From CAZTGZ01 sp044339595 (lineage in GTDB: Bacteria > Bacteroidota > Bacteroidia > NS11-12g > UBA9320): 29,726 bases of DNA. A model generated the notes under the pieces. That model was given only the letters and a program-made list of their open reading frames with translations, did no database searches and was not told where the DNA came from. Position numbers and translations under genes: made by a program. Where the stretch lies: positions 1 through 29,726 of the forward strand of contig JBIIVF010000013.1 in NCBI GenBank assembly GCA_044339595.1, in the 5' to 3' direction. Positions 15,424-23,726 of the stretch are shown here, one piece after another; within the stretch, counting starts at the first letter, position 1; each line of letters begins with the position of its first letter.

Positions 15424-16125
15424 ATGGATATTACAAAAGCAAAGATTTGGTTTGAAGAAGGACGATTTGAAGAAATCATCCGATACAACGAAAATCATTT
15501 CCCTCAAAGTACCAATCTTCCTGCCGATTTGCGTCTGCTGCAAGCCTATTCATTGCAAAAAACCGGCAAATTTGAAGAGGCCATGCAGCACTGGAATGTC
15601 TTATCGGCATTGAATCCGGAAGATGCATATGTCTATCTGGAAAGAGGCGTTTGTAAATTCAATTTGCGTTTTAAGCACGCCATGGAAGATTTCGATAAGG
15701 CCATCTCTTTGCAACCCGACAATGCCTATTTTCATGCTGCAAAAGCATTTGTGCTTGATAAAGTCGGACGCATCAGTGAAGCAGTGTATCACTACGAACT
15801 TTCCATCAAACTCGATCCTGAAAATGAAATTACTTTAAATAACCTGGCCGTTACGGAACAAAAACGCGGTAATCAAAGCAAAGCAGAAGAATGGATGCGG
15901 ATGACGGATGATTTGCTTAGAAGCAAAGGTCTATTACCGGAACCAGAGCCTGCTGAAGAAGATCAACCCAAAGAATTCATCCCTGCAGATATCATTGAAC
16001 CGACACCTTCTGTGGAATCTACTTCTAAATGGCTCGAAATCAAGAAGATGGTGAGCAGCAAAGAAGAATTCGTAAAATTTCTTCAGGATGCCTTGAATCT
16101 AATGAGGAAAAAGAAATCTGAATAA
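15424..16125 (+). CDS. tetratricopeptide-repeat protein
   Basis: 233-residue cytoplasmic protein with three to four TPR units in residues about 5-165 (for example AYSLQKTGKFEEAMQHWNVL, YLERGVCKFNLRFKHAMEDF, AKAFVLDKVGRISEAVYHYE, LNNLAVTEQKRGNQSKAEEW). A low-complexity acidic Pro/Glu linker (about 175-200) leads to a short helical tail (KWLEIKKMVSSKEEFVKFLQ). No signal peptide or catalytic domain. TPRs mediate protein-protein contacts; the partner is unknown. It lies 37 bp after menB without a visible promoter, and converges on the YciO-like gene. Confidence 0.82.
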   Translation: MDITKAKIWFEEGRFEEIIRYNENHFPQSTNLPADLRLLQAYSLQKTGKFEEAMQHWNVLSALNPEDAYVYLERGVCKFNLRFKHAMEDFDKAISLQPDNAYFHAAKAFVLDKVGRISEAVYHYELSIKLDPENEITLNNLAVTEQKRGNQSKAEEWMRMTDDLLRSKGLLPEPEPAEEDQPKEFIPADIIEPTPSVESTSKWLEIKKMVSSKEEFVKFLQDALNLMRKKKSE

Positions 16126-16164
16126 ATACACCTAAATGGGATTCAAAAAAGAATCCTTTGCAGA

Positions 16165-16782
16165 TCAATTGAGCTTATCCATTCCCAATCCTTCCCGAAT
16201 AATTTCAACATCCTTACCGGTGCAATCCAATACGGTTGAACCGATATTCTGACCGGCACCGCCTTCCACCACTGCACTTACCTGATGTTCAAATACGGCA
16301 TGTATTTCTTCGGGATCCGTTAGATATTGACGAATTTCATCTTCTGAGTGAATGGAAGAGGATACTAAAGGTCGACCCAATTCAGCCAATAACGATTCTA
16401 CAATGCGATTATCCGGTACACGAATTCCGACCGTTTTTTTGTTGGATTTAAAAATCTTGGGTACGTGAGTGTTCGCATTCAGGATGAAAGTATAAGGCCC
16501 CGGCAACACCTGTTTCATCAGTTTGAAAACCGGATTTGGGATTTGCAGACAGTATTCAGAAATGTTGCTCAAATCGCGACAGAGAATACTCAAATTGGCT
16601 TTTTGAGGCTTTTTACCGAGAATTTTGCAAATCCTTTCAATGGCTGAATTGCTTTGGATATCACAAACCAAGGCATAAACACTATCCGTAGGAATGATGA
16701 TAACTTCTCCATGCCGGAGCATTTCTGCCAAAAGGCGAATTTGACGATTATCCGGATTGTCCGGATGCAATTCGATTAACAT
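16165..16782 (-). CDS. YrdC/Sua5-superfamily protein, YciO type
   Basis: 205 residues of the YrdC fold, whose well-known members (TsaC/Sua5) make threonylcarbamoyl-AMP for the t6A modification of ANN-decoding tRNAs. The N-terminal PTDSVYALVCDI, NLSILCRDLSNISEY, LPGPYTFILNA and VGIRVPDN segments are diagnostic of the superfamily. The CRDLS segment and the S in PTDSVYAL resemble the YciO branch, whose cellular role is less certain than that of TsaC. No Sua5 C-terminal domain is present. TsaC function is therefore possible but not assured. The ATG at 16782 is preceded by a perfect -7 box; the gene converges on the TPR gene. Confidence 0.85.
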   Translation of the reverse strand: MLIELHPDNPDNRQIRLLAEMLRHGEVIIIPTDSVYALVCDIQSNSAIERICKILGKKPQKANLSILCRDLSNISEYCLQIPNPVFKLMKQVLPGPYTFILNANTHVPKIFKSNKKTVGIRVPDNRIVESLLAELGRPLVSSSIHSEDEIRQYLTDPEEIHAVFEHQVSAVVEGGAGQNIGSTVLDCTGKDVEIIREGLGMDKLN

Positions 16783-16799
16783 AGGACTAAATTTCAGCG

Positions 16800-16807
16800 C
16801 AAACTTA
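16800..16807 (-). promoter_or_regulatory. -7 box of the YciO-type gene
   Basis: Minus-strand TAAGTTTG, a perfect TAnnTTTG match, ends 17 nt before the ATG at 16782. The -33 region is weak. Confidence 0.55.
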
Positions 16808-17019
16808 ACCCAAATTAAGCGATAGAATTTCAGGGACTTAAAAGATATCCTATTGTCAAGTTTACTTCGGAAACGAGGGGTTATAACCTTTAGGCATAAA
16901 AACGAATAATCAGTTATTAATCAATAAAGCTAGTCAAAACAACATTTCATATTGATTATAACCGTTTTATGAAATCACAAATCACTCAAGACGAATCAGC
17001 GTTATAGCTTCTAGCATTA

Positions 17020-17027
17020 TAATTTTG
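17020..17027 (+). promoter_or_regulatory. -7 box candidate for the four-helix membrane protein
   Basis: TAATTTTG is a perfect TAnnTTTG match, 62 nt before the ATG at 17090 and 20 nt before an alternative TTG start at 17048. A second box with one mismatch, TAACTTCG at 17065-17072, lies 17 nt before the ATG. Which one is used decides the start codon. Confidence 0.4.
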
Positions 17028-17089
17028 TTTTTCTGAATCGTATAGAGTTGATCAAAACTTTATATAACTTCGAACAAAATAATCAACTT

Positions 17090-17575
17090 ATGAATCCGGT
17101 TTTAGTGCATCTCCGTTTAACGCATTTTCCTATTGTGGGAGCGTTGTTGTTGTTTTTGCTCTTTGTTTATGCCTACTTTTTCAAGAAGCAGGAAATCATT
17201 CTTGCCTGTAAGGTAGGATATGTATTGCTCACCTTGATTACCATTCCTGTTTTCCTAACAGGTGAGCCAACGGAAGAAAAAGTTGAGCACGCTGCAGGTT
17301 TTGATCATGAGGAAATTGAAGAACATGAGGAACATGCCAAACAAGCCTTTGGCGGCATTATTGCCCTGGGATTGCTTTCTCTGGTAGGACTGTTTTTGCG
17401 TAAGAACGAAAATGTTTCCAAACGGCTCAATGCGTTCATCATTCCGGTAAATTTGGTGGTGGTCATTTTGATGTTCATTGCCGGCATGCATGGTGGCAAG
17501 ATCCGTCACAGTGAGATCAATGGGGATGCTCCTGCGGTTGAGGCTGCTGCAGAAGAGGTTGAAATAGAGGATTAG
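17090..17575 (+). CDS. small four-helix membrane protein, DUF2231-like
   Basis: 161 residues with four predicted membrane helices (about 12-30, 38-57, 86-104, 114-132). The layout and the N-terminal LTHFPIVGALL are like the DUF2231 family (HPxxVHFPIA... motifs), so I suggest that family at moderate confidence. The loop between helices 2 and 3 (58-84) is packed with His and Glu: H67, H73, H79 and H82 with E66, E74, E75, E77, E78, E80 and E81; helix 4 ends at MHGGKIRH (His134, His140). The C-terminal tail is acidic. The ATG at 17090 gives a clean start directly before HLRLTHFP; a TTG at 17048 would add 14 residues. Function unknown; metal or heme binding is a guess from the histidines. Confidence 0.65.
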   Translation: MNPVLVHLRLTHFPIVGALLLFLLFVYAYFFKKQEIILACKVGYVLLTLITIPVFLTGEPTEEKVEHAAGFDHEEIEEHEEHAKQAFGGIIALGLLSLVGLFLRKNENVSKRLNAFIIPVNLVVVILMFIAGMHGGKIRHSEINGDAPAVEAAAEEVEIED

Positions 17576-17606
17576 ATGGGAGAGACAGGAAATCTTTTCT
17601 CAAAAG

Positions 17607-17627
17607 GGATGCTATCGTATAGCATCC
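17607..17627. terminator. hairpin between convergent genes, likely sucC terminator
   Basis: A perfect 9-bp stem (GGATGCTAT / ATAGCATCC) with a 3-nt loop lies between the membrane-protein stop and the sucC stop. On the minus strand the stem is followed by CTTTT, so it fits an intrinsic terminator of sucC better than of the plus-strand gene; it may serve both. Confidence 0.6.
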
Positions 17628-17643
17628 ATTCAATGGCGTTTAC

Positions 17644-18834
17644 TTAAGCCAAAACCTCCTTCACCAAATCAGCGGCTTCTTGTAACAAGATAGCAGATTG
17701 AACTTTAAGACCGCTGTTGTCGATGATTTCTTTGGCCGCCTCGGCATTGGTTCCTTGCAAACGAACAATGATCGGCACGTTCACTTCTCCTAAGTTTTTA
17801 TAAGCATCCACAACGCCTTGTGCCACGCGATCGCAGCGCACAATCCCGCCGAAGATATTAATCAGAATGGCCTTTACGGATGGGTCTTTCAGGATGATCC
17901 TAAATCCGGCTTCTACCGTTTCAGCACTGGCGGTGCCTCCAACGTCCAGGAAATTGGCTGGATCTCCTCCGGATAATTTAATGATGTCCATGGTTGCCAT
18001 CGCCAAGCCGGCTCCGTTTACCATACAACCCACATTGCCATCTAATTTGATGAAATTCAGGTTAAATTTCTTGGCTTCTACTTCGGTTGGATCCTCTTCC
18101 GATTCATCGCGAAGGTTTTCAATATCGGCATGTCTGTAGAGCGCATTGTCGTCAATGTTTACTTTAGCATCTACTGCCAAAATACGGTTATCAGAAGTTT
18201 TGAGCACCGGATTGATTTCAAACATAGATGCATCGGTGGCTTCATAAGCGCGATACAATGCCTGAACAAATTTCACCATCTCTTTGTGCGCCGATCCTTC
18301 CAAACCCAAATTAAACGCAATTTTTCTTGCCTGAAATGGTAGAAGTCCGGTGGTAGGTTCTATCCATTCCTTATTGATTTTTTCAGGATGCGCCTCTGCC
18401 ACTTCTTCGATGTCCATTCCGCCTTCGGTGGTATAGATGATCACATTTTTACCCTGCGCCCGGTCGAGCAAAACACTCATATAATATTCTTTCGGCTCGG
18501 TTTCTCCGGGATAATATACATCCTGGGCCAACAACACCTTGCTAACGAGTTTACCTTGGGCACCGGTTTGCGGCGTAACCAGGGTCATTCCCAAAATTTG
18601 ATCTACTCTTTCTTGCAGCTCAGCATCATTTTTGGCCAGTTTCACCCCTCCGCCTTTGCCTCTTCCTCCGGCATGAATCTGCGCTTTCACCACGATCCAC
18701 GAAGTACCGGTGGCTTTTCTCAGCTTTTCAGCTGCGGATAATGCATCCGATTTTTGGTCGACAACTACGCCTTCCTGAATGGTTACCCCAAATGACTTGA
18801 GAATTTCCTTGGCCTGATATTCGTGTATGTTCAT
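17644..18834 (-). CDS. sucC: succinyl-CoA synthetase beta subunit (ADP-forming)
   Basis: Beta subunit of the TCA-cycle enzyme that makes ATP from succinyl-CoA; needs the alpha subunit (SucD), which is not in this window. 396 residues, slightly longer than the E. coli protein. The ATP-grasp half (about 1-240) starts NIHEYQAKEILKSFGV and has the GGRGKGGGVKLAKN loop. The C-terminal half has LDGNVGCMVNGAGLAMATMD, DPANFLDVGGTAS, and FGGIVRCDRVAQGV, the phosphohistidine-docking and succinate-binding region. The ATG at 18834 follows a good promoter 18 nt upstream. sucC and sucD are often adjacent, but here sucC stands alone, an arrangement known in many Bacteroidota. Confidence 0.96.
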   Translation of the reverse strand: MNIHEYQAKEILKSFGVTIQEGVVVDQKSDALSAAEKLRKATGTSWIVVKAQIHAGGRGKGGGVKLAKNDAELQERVDQILGMTLVTPQTGAQGKLVSKVLLAQDVYYPGETEPKEYYMSVLLDRAQGKNVIIYTTEGGMDIEEVAEAHPEKINKEWIEPTTGLLPFQARKIAFNLGLEGSAHKEMVKFVQALYRAYEATDASMFEINPVLKTSDNRILAVDAKVNIDDNALYRHADIENLRDESEEDPTEVEAKKFNLNFIKLDGNVGCMVNGAGLAMATMDIIKLSGGDPANFLDVGGTASAETVEAGFRIILKDPSVKAILINIFGGIVRCDRVAQGVVDAYKNLGEVNVPIIVRLQGTNAEAAKEIIDNSGLKVQSAILLQEAADLVKEVLA

Positions 18835-18852
18835 GCTAAATTAGATTTGCGG

Positions 18853-18885
18853 CAAAAATAGCCAAAGCGCCCATAATAGAAACAA
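18853..18885 (-). promoter_or_regulatory. promoter of sucC
   Basis: On the minus strand TTG (18883-18885) and TATTTTTG (18853-18860, a perfect TAnnTTTG box) are separated by 22 nt; the box ends 18 nt before the sucC ATG. The pair lies in the 88-bp gap after the RibD-like gene, so sucC is probably transcribed on its own. Confidence 0.6.
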
Positions 18886-18922
18886 GAGTATTGAACAAAT
18901 CCGACCGAATTCATCCACAAAA

Positions 18923-19468
18923 TCAACCTTGCGGATAGATTACCTGATAGTTTAGTTGCACCAATCCGCTTGGCCAGGATTCACTCTTTTCTAATTGCAG
19001 GTGATTGGATTTGTCTGAAGAAGCAAAAAGTGAAGTTCCTTTACCCAAAACAACCGGTATAACCGAGATGATGAAGCGGTCAATAAGTTGAGCCTGCAAG
19101 AGGGTCTGAACCGTAAAGGCTCCCCCATCGCAAAAAATATGTTTACCGGGTTCATCTTTTAACTTTTGCATCCATGGGGCCAACGCTTCTGAAATAAAAG
19201 TAACCTGCTCATCTTCAAAATCCTGATGTTGAGTGATCACATATACACGTCGCCCTTGATGTGGAAATTCATCGGTAATTTTTTTGACCACTTCATAGGT
19301 TTTACGGCCCATCACCACGGTGTCAACCGTATCCACAAAGGCCTGATATCCATAGTCTTCTCCTTCTGCAGCTACAGCATTTAAAAAAGAAAGGTCATCG
19401 TACTCTCCGGCGATATATCCGTCGAGGCTCATGGCAATATACACAATGAGTTCCCGCGAAGAATGCAT
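18923..19468 (-). CDS. RibD C-terminal/DHFR-like reductase family protein
   Basis: 181 residues of the dihydrofolate-reductase fold as found in RibD C-terminal and YyaP/YwjB-like proteins. Motifs: IVYIAMSLDGYIAGEYDD at the N-terminus, VVMGRKTYEVV (the NADPH-binding MGRxTYE segment), RVYVIT, HIFCDGGAFTVQTLL, and DRFIISVIPVVLGKGTSLF. Such proteins are NADPH-binding reductases; most of the stand-alone members have no proven substrate, so dihydrofolate or a flavin precursor reductase activity should not be assumed. The ATG begins seven bases after the purA stop, so it is probably co-transcribed with fur and purA. Confidence 0.85.
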   Translation of the reverse strand: MHSSRELIVYIAMSLDGYIAGEYDDLSFLNAVAAEGEDYGYQAFVDTVDTVVMGRKTYEVVKKITDEFPHQGRRVYVITQHQDFEDEQVTFISEALAPWMQKLKDEPGKHIFCDGGAFTVQTLLQAQLIDRFIISVIPVVLGKGTSLFASSDKSNHLQLEKSESWPSGLVQLNYQVIYPQG

Positions 19469-19475
19469 GTTTTTT

Positions 19476-20744
19476 TTATCGCTTTACAATGGTTTGCACC
19501 CTGTCAGGACCCACAGAAACCAAAGGAATGGGTGTTTTTAGGAACGTTTCCAGATAATCATGGTAGTTTTTAAAAGCGTCGGGAAGCTGTTGGTACTCTT
19601 GTATGACCGATAGATCTTCGTTCCACCCTACAATTTCGCGGTAAACGGGTTCTACCTCAGTTTCACATACTTCAAAAGGAACTTCCGCACTCACTTGTCC
19701 TCCAATTTTGTAAGACTCTGCTGCTTTGATGGTATCAAATCCGCTGAGAATATCACTTTTCATCATCACCAACTCATTGACTCCGTTGAGCATGATTGCA
19801 TATTTTAAAGCCACCAGGTCGATCCAACCGGTTCTTCTCGGGCGACCGGTAGTAGCACCATATTCATGGCCTTTATCGCGAAGCAATTGTCCGGTGGCAT
19901 TATCCAATTCCGTTGGAAAAGGTCCACCCCCGACACGGGTGCAATAGGCTTTGAAAATTCCTTTTACATTTCTGATATGGGATGGAGCAACACCCAAGCC
20001 TACACATACGCCACCTGTGATGGTATTAGAGGAAGTCACATACGGATATGAGCCAAAATCTACATCCAACATGCTGCCTTGAGCACCTTCTGCCAATATT
20101 TTTTTACCGTTGGTGATATGTTCATTGATAAAATATTCGCTATTCACAAAGTTGAATCCTCTGAGGTATTCAACACTTTCAAAAAACTCTGTTTCCAGGC
20201 TTTGCAAATCAAAATCATCGAAGCCGATAAACTCCACCAATTTCATGGAGCGTTCATGCGTTTCCTGATACTTTTGTTCAAATCCTTCGAGGAAAATATC
20301 GCCGGCTCTTAATCCCGAACGACCAAATTTATCCTTATACGTTGGACCGATTCCCCTTAAGGTAGAACCGATTTTTTTATCCCCTTTCGACCATTCTGAG
20401 GCGGCATCGAGCAATTTATGGCAAGGTAAAATAATGTGAGCCTTTTTAGAAATATACAAATTCTGACGAACCGGAGCTCCGGCCGCTTCTGTACGGCTGA
20501 TTTCTTCTTTCAGTCTAACAGGATCAATCACCACGCCATTGCCAATCAGGTTGATACATTTTTCATGAAAAATCCCGCTCGGAATGGTATTGAGCACATG
20601 CTTCTTTCCATTCATTTCAAGTGAATGTCCTGCATTCGGCCCACCCTGAAAACGTGCCACAACATCGTAGGAAGGGGTCAAGAAATCAGCTATTTTGCCC
20701 TTTCCTTCATCTCCCCATTGCAATCCTAATATTACATCAATCAT
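19476..20744 (-). CDS. purA: adenylosuccinate synthase
   Basis: GTP-dependent conversion of IMP and aspartate to adenylosuccinate, first committed step to AMP. 422 residues, typical. Motifs: VILGLQWGDEGKGKIADFL with the GDEGKGK P-loop-like segment and catalytic Asp, FQGGPNAGHS with the catalytic His, IGSTLRGIGPTYKDK, EGAQGSMLDVDFGSYPYVTSS, and TTGRPRRTGW binding aspartate. It lies 22 bp downstream of fur and seven bases upstream of the RibD-like gene; no separate promoter is visible, so expression is likely driven from the fur promoter. Confidence 0.97.
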   Translation of the reverse strand: MIDVILGLQWGDEGKGKIADFLTPSYDVVARFQGGPNAGHSLEMNGKKHVLNTIPSGIFHEKCINLIGNGVVIDPVRLKEEISRTEAAGAPVRQNLYISKKAHIILPCHKLLDAASEWSKGDKKIGSTLRGIGPTYKDKFGRSGLRAGDIFLEGFEQKYQETHERSMKLVEFIGFDDFDLQSLETEFFESVEYLRGFNFVNSEYFINEHITNGKKILAEGAQGSMLDVDFGSYPYVTSSNTITGGVCVGLGVAPSHIRNVKGIFKAYCTRVGGGPFPTELDNATGQLLRDKGHEYGATTGRPRRTGWIDLVALKYAIMLNGVNELVMMKSDILSGFDTIKAAESYKIGGQVSAEVPFEVCETEVEPVYREIVGWNEDLSVIQEYQQLPDAFKNYHDYLETFLKTPIPLVSVGPDRVQTIVKR

Positions 20745-20766
20745 CTAAAATTCTATCTATGGGTTA

Positions 20767-21261
20767 TTATTCTTCGGCCACTTGATTGTGGCAATTCATG
20801 CAAAGTCCGTTGTCATCTACTTTCGGTCGGCCATACATATTCATGGAATGGTGCGTGATTTCCATGTTGAGCATTCCGCCAATTAATTCGCGGGTTTGCT
20901 GCAAACGGGGATCACAAAACTCGGTCACTTTTCCGCAAACGGTGCAAATCATGTGATCATGCTGACGAAATCCGAAAGATTGTTCAAATTGAGACATATT
21001 TTGTCCGAATTGATGCTTAACCACCAATCCGCAATCCAATAATAAATCAAGGGTATTGTAAACTGTAGCGCGACTTACCTGATAGTTTCGATTTTTCATT
21101 TGGATATAGAGGGTATCAACATCAAAATGTGACTTCTTACTATAAATTTCATCGAGTATAGCATATCTCTCCGGCGTTTTTCGCTGACCTTTTTTTTCGA
21201 GATACCGGGTAAATACCTGTTTCACCTCTTCACGCAACTTCAGGGTTTCCTGCGCTGTCAT
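20767..21261 (-). CDS. Fur-family metal/peroxide-responsive regulator
   Basis: DNA-binding repressor of the Fur/PerR/Zur family, 164 residues. The winged helix occupies about 10-85, with recognition helix SRATVYNTLDLL (63-74). Metal sites: HDHMICTVCG gives His101, His103, Cys106 and Cys109; NGLCMNCHNQ gives Cys154 and Cys157, together a structural Zn(Cys4) site. His45 and the His137/His138 pair may complete the regulatory site. Whether it senses iron, peroxide or zinc cannot be decided from sequence. The frame opens six codons earlier at a TTG, but that stretch overlaps the promoter box, so ATG at 21261 is chosen. It precedes purA by 22 bp, and follows relA by 24 bp. Confidence 0.92.
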   Translation of the reverse strand: MTAQETLKLREEVKQVFTRYLEKKGQRKTPERYAILDEIYSKKSHFDVDTLYIQMKNRNYQVSRATVYNTLDLLLDCGLVVKHQFGQNMSQFEQSFGFRQHDHMICTVCGKVTEFCDPRLQQTRELIGGMLNMEITHHSMNMYGRPKVDDNGLCMNCHNQVAEE

Positions 21262-21276
21262 TTTTTTATCTTTGTG

Positions 21277-21284
21277 CAAAGGTA
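21277..21284 (-). promoter_or_regulatory. -7 box of fur-purA
   Basis: Minus-strand TACCTTTG, a perfect TAnnTTTG match, ends 15 nt before the fur ATG and begins one base after the relA stop codon. Its -33 region would lie inside the end of relA. Confidence 0.6.
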
Positions 21285-21285
21285 C

Positions 21286-23505
21286 TTATTCTTTCAAAAA
21301 GCTTTCGTCATGTGGAACATCTACCCTTCTGACGTTGATAAATTTATCGATTTCTTTAATTTTATCCATCAAAGCTTCCAAATGTACGGTGCTGGTGATA
21401 AAAAGTACCATATGTCCGGTAAATGTTCCATTGAGGGATGAAAAAGAGATGGATTTCATATTCAGGTTCAACTGCTTTGATACGATGTCTGTGATTCCAC
21501 TCACCAAACCAATCGAATCAATTCCCGAAATCTCAATACCGGCTTCAAACGGATAATCGTCTATAATCGGCTGACTGGCCCATCTAGCCTTGATGATTCT
21601 ATACCCATAGTTGCTCATGAGGCTTTGAGCATTTTTGCAATTGGTTCTGTGAATTTTGATACCATCACCAATGGTAATGAACCCAACCACTTCATCGCCG
21701 GGTATGGGAGAACAACATTTGGCAAATGAATAATCGAGTTGGGTATCCGTTTCACCTAAAACAATGGCATCTTCTTTCGGCTTGGTCGATTTCTTTTCCC
21801 CTTTGCCTTTTAGGTGTTCTTTTGGTCCTTTGTAAGAGCCCAGTAATTCCTTCAACTGCAAAGTCTCTTTGTTCAGACCGCCGGAAGCCAGTAGATAGAA
21901 CAAATCTGATTCACTCGGAATTTTGAGCACTGTGCACAGATTACGTAGATTTTCCTTTGACATTTCGATCTTGGAATTCCTAAACTTTCTGGAAAGGATT
22001 TCTCTCCCTTCTTCTGCTTTAAGTCTTTTTTCTTCCTTCAGCAGCTGTTTAATTTTGCCTTTGGCTTTGGCTGTGATGACAAAATCGAGCCAACCGCGAT
22101 TCGGTTTTTGTTTGCTGCTGGTGATAATTTCAACCTGATCGCCGTTTTGAAGCACATGGCTAATGGGCACTAATTTGTTATTGACCTTAGCGCCGATGCA
22201 AGATGCTCCCACTTCAGAATGTATATCGAACGCAAAATCAAGGATGGTAGATTTAAGCGGCAATTTTCTGAGTTCACCCTTGGGAGTAAAAACGAACACC
22301 TCTTCAGAATAAAGACTCAATTTAAAATCATCGAGAAAATCTAAAGCGTTTTCCTGTGGGTTTTCAATGACTTCTCGGATTTTCATCAACCATAAATCCA
22401 GGTTGTTCGCTTCAGCGGTTGATTCCTTGTATTTCCAGTGTGCCGCATAACCTTTCTCGGCAATATCATCCATTCTGCGTGTCCTTATCTGTACCTCCAC
22501 CCATTTGCCCATGGGACCCATTACGGTGGTGTGGAGTGATTCATAACCATTGCTTTTGGGCGTAGACACCCAATCGCGCAATCGATCCGGATTGGGATAG
22601 TAAATATTGGTTACAATGGAATATACGTTCCAGCAATCAATTTTTTCTCTTTCCGGTACGCTGTCGATGGTAATGCGAATCGCAAATAAATCGTACACTT
22701 CTTCAAAAGGTACATGTTGCGTTTTAATTTTATTCAAGATCGAAAAAATCGACTTCGGTCTTCCTTTGACATCGAAATTTAGGGATAATTTATCGAGTTC
22801 AGTTTTTAATGGGGCGATAAACTTTCGGATGTATCGATTGCGCTGCTCCTTGGTACTGGCAAGCTTTTGTTTGATAAAATTGTACTCAGCCGGGTCGGTG
22901 TATTTGAGCGACAGGTCCTCCAATTCTGTTTTGATGGCATACAAACCTAAGCGATGGGCCAGCGGAGCGTAGAGGTATTGTGTTTCAGAGGCAATTTTAA
23001 GTTGACCTTTGGCCGACATATGATCGAGCGTTCGCATATTGTGCAGACGGTCGCACAGTTTAATCAGAATCACCCGCACATCTTCGCTCAGCGTGAGCAG
23101 CATTTTTCTAAAATTCTCGGCTTGAGGAGAGGTGGTTTCATGATCAAATACGCCGGATATTTTGGTTAATCCATCAATGATTCGGGCCACTTTAGGACCG
23201 AATTGTCTTTCGATGTCAGGTAATTCGACATGACTATCTTCGACCACATCGTGCAAAAGAGCGCAAACGATTGAGGTGGTGCCCAAACCGATTTCTTCAG
23301 CCGCAATTCGTGCCACAGCGAGTGGGTGATAGATGTACGGTTCACCGGATTTCCTCCGCATGTCACGATGGGCTTCCATCGAAAGATCGAAGGCATCTCG
23401 AATCATTTTGACATCCCCCTTCTCCCTCGACCATTTTGAAACCTTTAGTAACTGCCTGTATCGCTTAACGATTTCTTTCTTCTCTTCCTCCAAATCTCTT
23501 TCCAT
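21286..23505 (-). CDS. RelA/SpoT bifunctional (p)ppGpp synthetase/hydrolase
   Basis: Makes and degrades the alarmone (p)ppGpp. 739 residues with the full long-RSH order. HD hydrolase domain (about 25-190): YIYHPLAVA, ALLHDVVEDS and LIKLCDRLHNMRTL, all His/Asp ligands present. Synthetase domain (about 240-380): GRPKSIFSILNKI, YDLFAIRITID, STPKSNGYESLHTTVMGP and EVQIRTRRMDDIAEKGYAAHW. TGS domain (about 410-470): VFVFTPKGELRKLP. C-terminal zinc-finger/helical part includes AKCCSPIPGDEVVGFIT and an ACT domain (about 660-735, AGIEISGIDSIGLVSGITDI). Both catalytic halves look intact, so a single bifunctional Rel is predicted. ATG at 23505; a good -7 box lies 22 nt upstream. Confidence 0.96.
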   Translation of the reverse strand: MERDLEEEKKEIVKRYRQLLKVSKWSREKGDVKMIRDAFDLSMEAHRDMRRKSGEPYIYHPLAVARIAAEEIGLGTTSIVCALLHDVVEDSHVELPDIERQFGPKVARIIDGLTKISGVFDHETTSPQAENFRKMLLTLSEDVRVILIKLCDRLHNMRTLDHMSAKGQLKIASETQYLYAPLAHRLGLYAIKTELEDLSLKYTDPAEYNFIKQKLASTKEQRNRYIRKFIAPLKTELDKLSLNFDVKGRPKSIFSILNKIKTQHVPFEEVYDLFAIRITIDSVPEREKIDCWNVYSIVTNIYYPNPDRLRDWVSTPKSNGYESLHTTVMGPMGKWVEVQIRTRRMDDIAEKGYAAHWKYKESTAEANNLDLWLMKIREVIENPQENALDFLDDFKLSLYSEEVFVFTPKGELRKLPLKSTILDFAFDIHSEVGASCIGAKVNNKLVPISHVLQNGDQVEIITSSKQKPNRGWLDFVITAKAKGKIKQLLKEEKRLKAEEGREILSRKFRNSKIEMSKENLRNLCTVLKIPSESDLFYLLASGGLNKETLQLKELLGSYKGPKEHLKGKGEKKSTKPKEDAIVLGETDTQLDYSFAKCCSPIPGDEVVGFITIGDGIKIHRTNCKNAQSLMSNYGYRIIKARWASQPIIDDYPFEAGIEISGIDSIGLVSGITDIVSKQLNLNMKSISFSSLNGTFTGHMVLFITSTVHLEALMDKIKEIDKFINVRRVDVPHDESFLKE

Positions 23506-23526
23506 CGGCTAAATTAATTTCCACTT

Positions 23527-23534
23527 CAAACCTA
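23527..23534 (-). promoter_or_regulatory. -7 box of the relA/spoT gene
   Basis: Minus-strand TAGGTTTG matches TAnnTTTG and ends 21 nt before the ATG. A TTTG lies 16 nt further upstream, a little close for a standard -33 element. Confidence 0.55.
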
Positions 23535-23683
23535 CATTTTTTTTAGCCTTCAAACCATGGTTGGACGGGTGTTTTTTTTAAGAAAAATGAATTTAAGACT
23601 CGACCCTTGCGATGGATTCCGAATTCAAGGGAGTGACTTTATTCGTCCTGAAGCGATCATGCCAAAAGTCTTCCATTTATCTG

Positions 23684-23697
23684 ATGACAATTGTCAT
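23684..23697. promoter_or_regulatory. 14-bp perfect palindrome upstream of the giant surface-protein gene
   Basis: ATGACAATTGTCAT reads the same on both strands, about 30 bp before the weak -7 candidate and 61 bp before the proposed start codon. One half-site (TGTCATC, 23711-23717) recurs just downstream. Position and symmetry suggest an operator for a dimeric regulator, but no motif match is claimed. Confidence 0.35.
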
Positions 23698-23726
23698 AAT
23701 ATTTTTAATATGTCATCAAAATTTCT

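Larger units (their letters stand above)
16783..17089. other. divergent intergenic region, 307 bp
   Basis: AT-rich spacer between the YciO-type gene and the membrane protein gene. It contains the minus-strand -7 box for the former and one or two plus-strand boxes for the latter. I see no small gene, RNA or strong hairpin in the middle (about 16840-17000), which remains unexplained. Confidence 0.6.

Noticed and set aside
16139..16156. GGATTC-A6-GAATCC hairpin between the TPR and YciO-type genes as a terminator
   Set aside because: The stem is only 6 bp with low stability and there is no proper T-run on either strand beyond the loop; kept only as a possibility.
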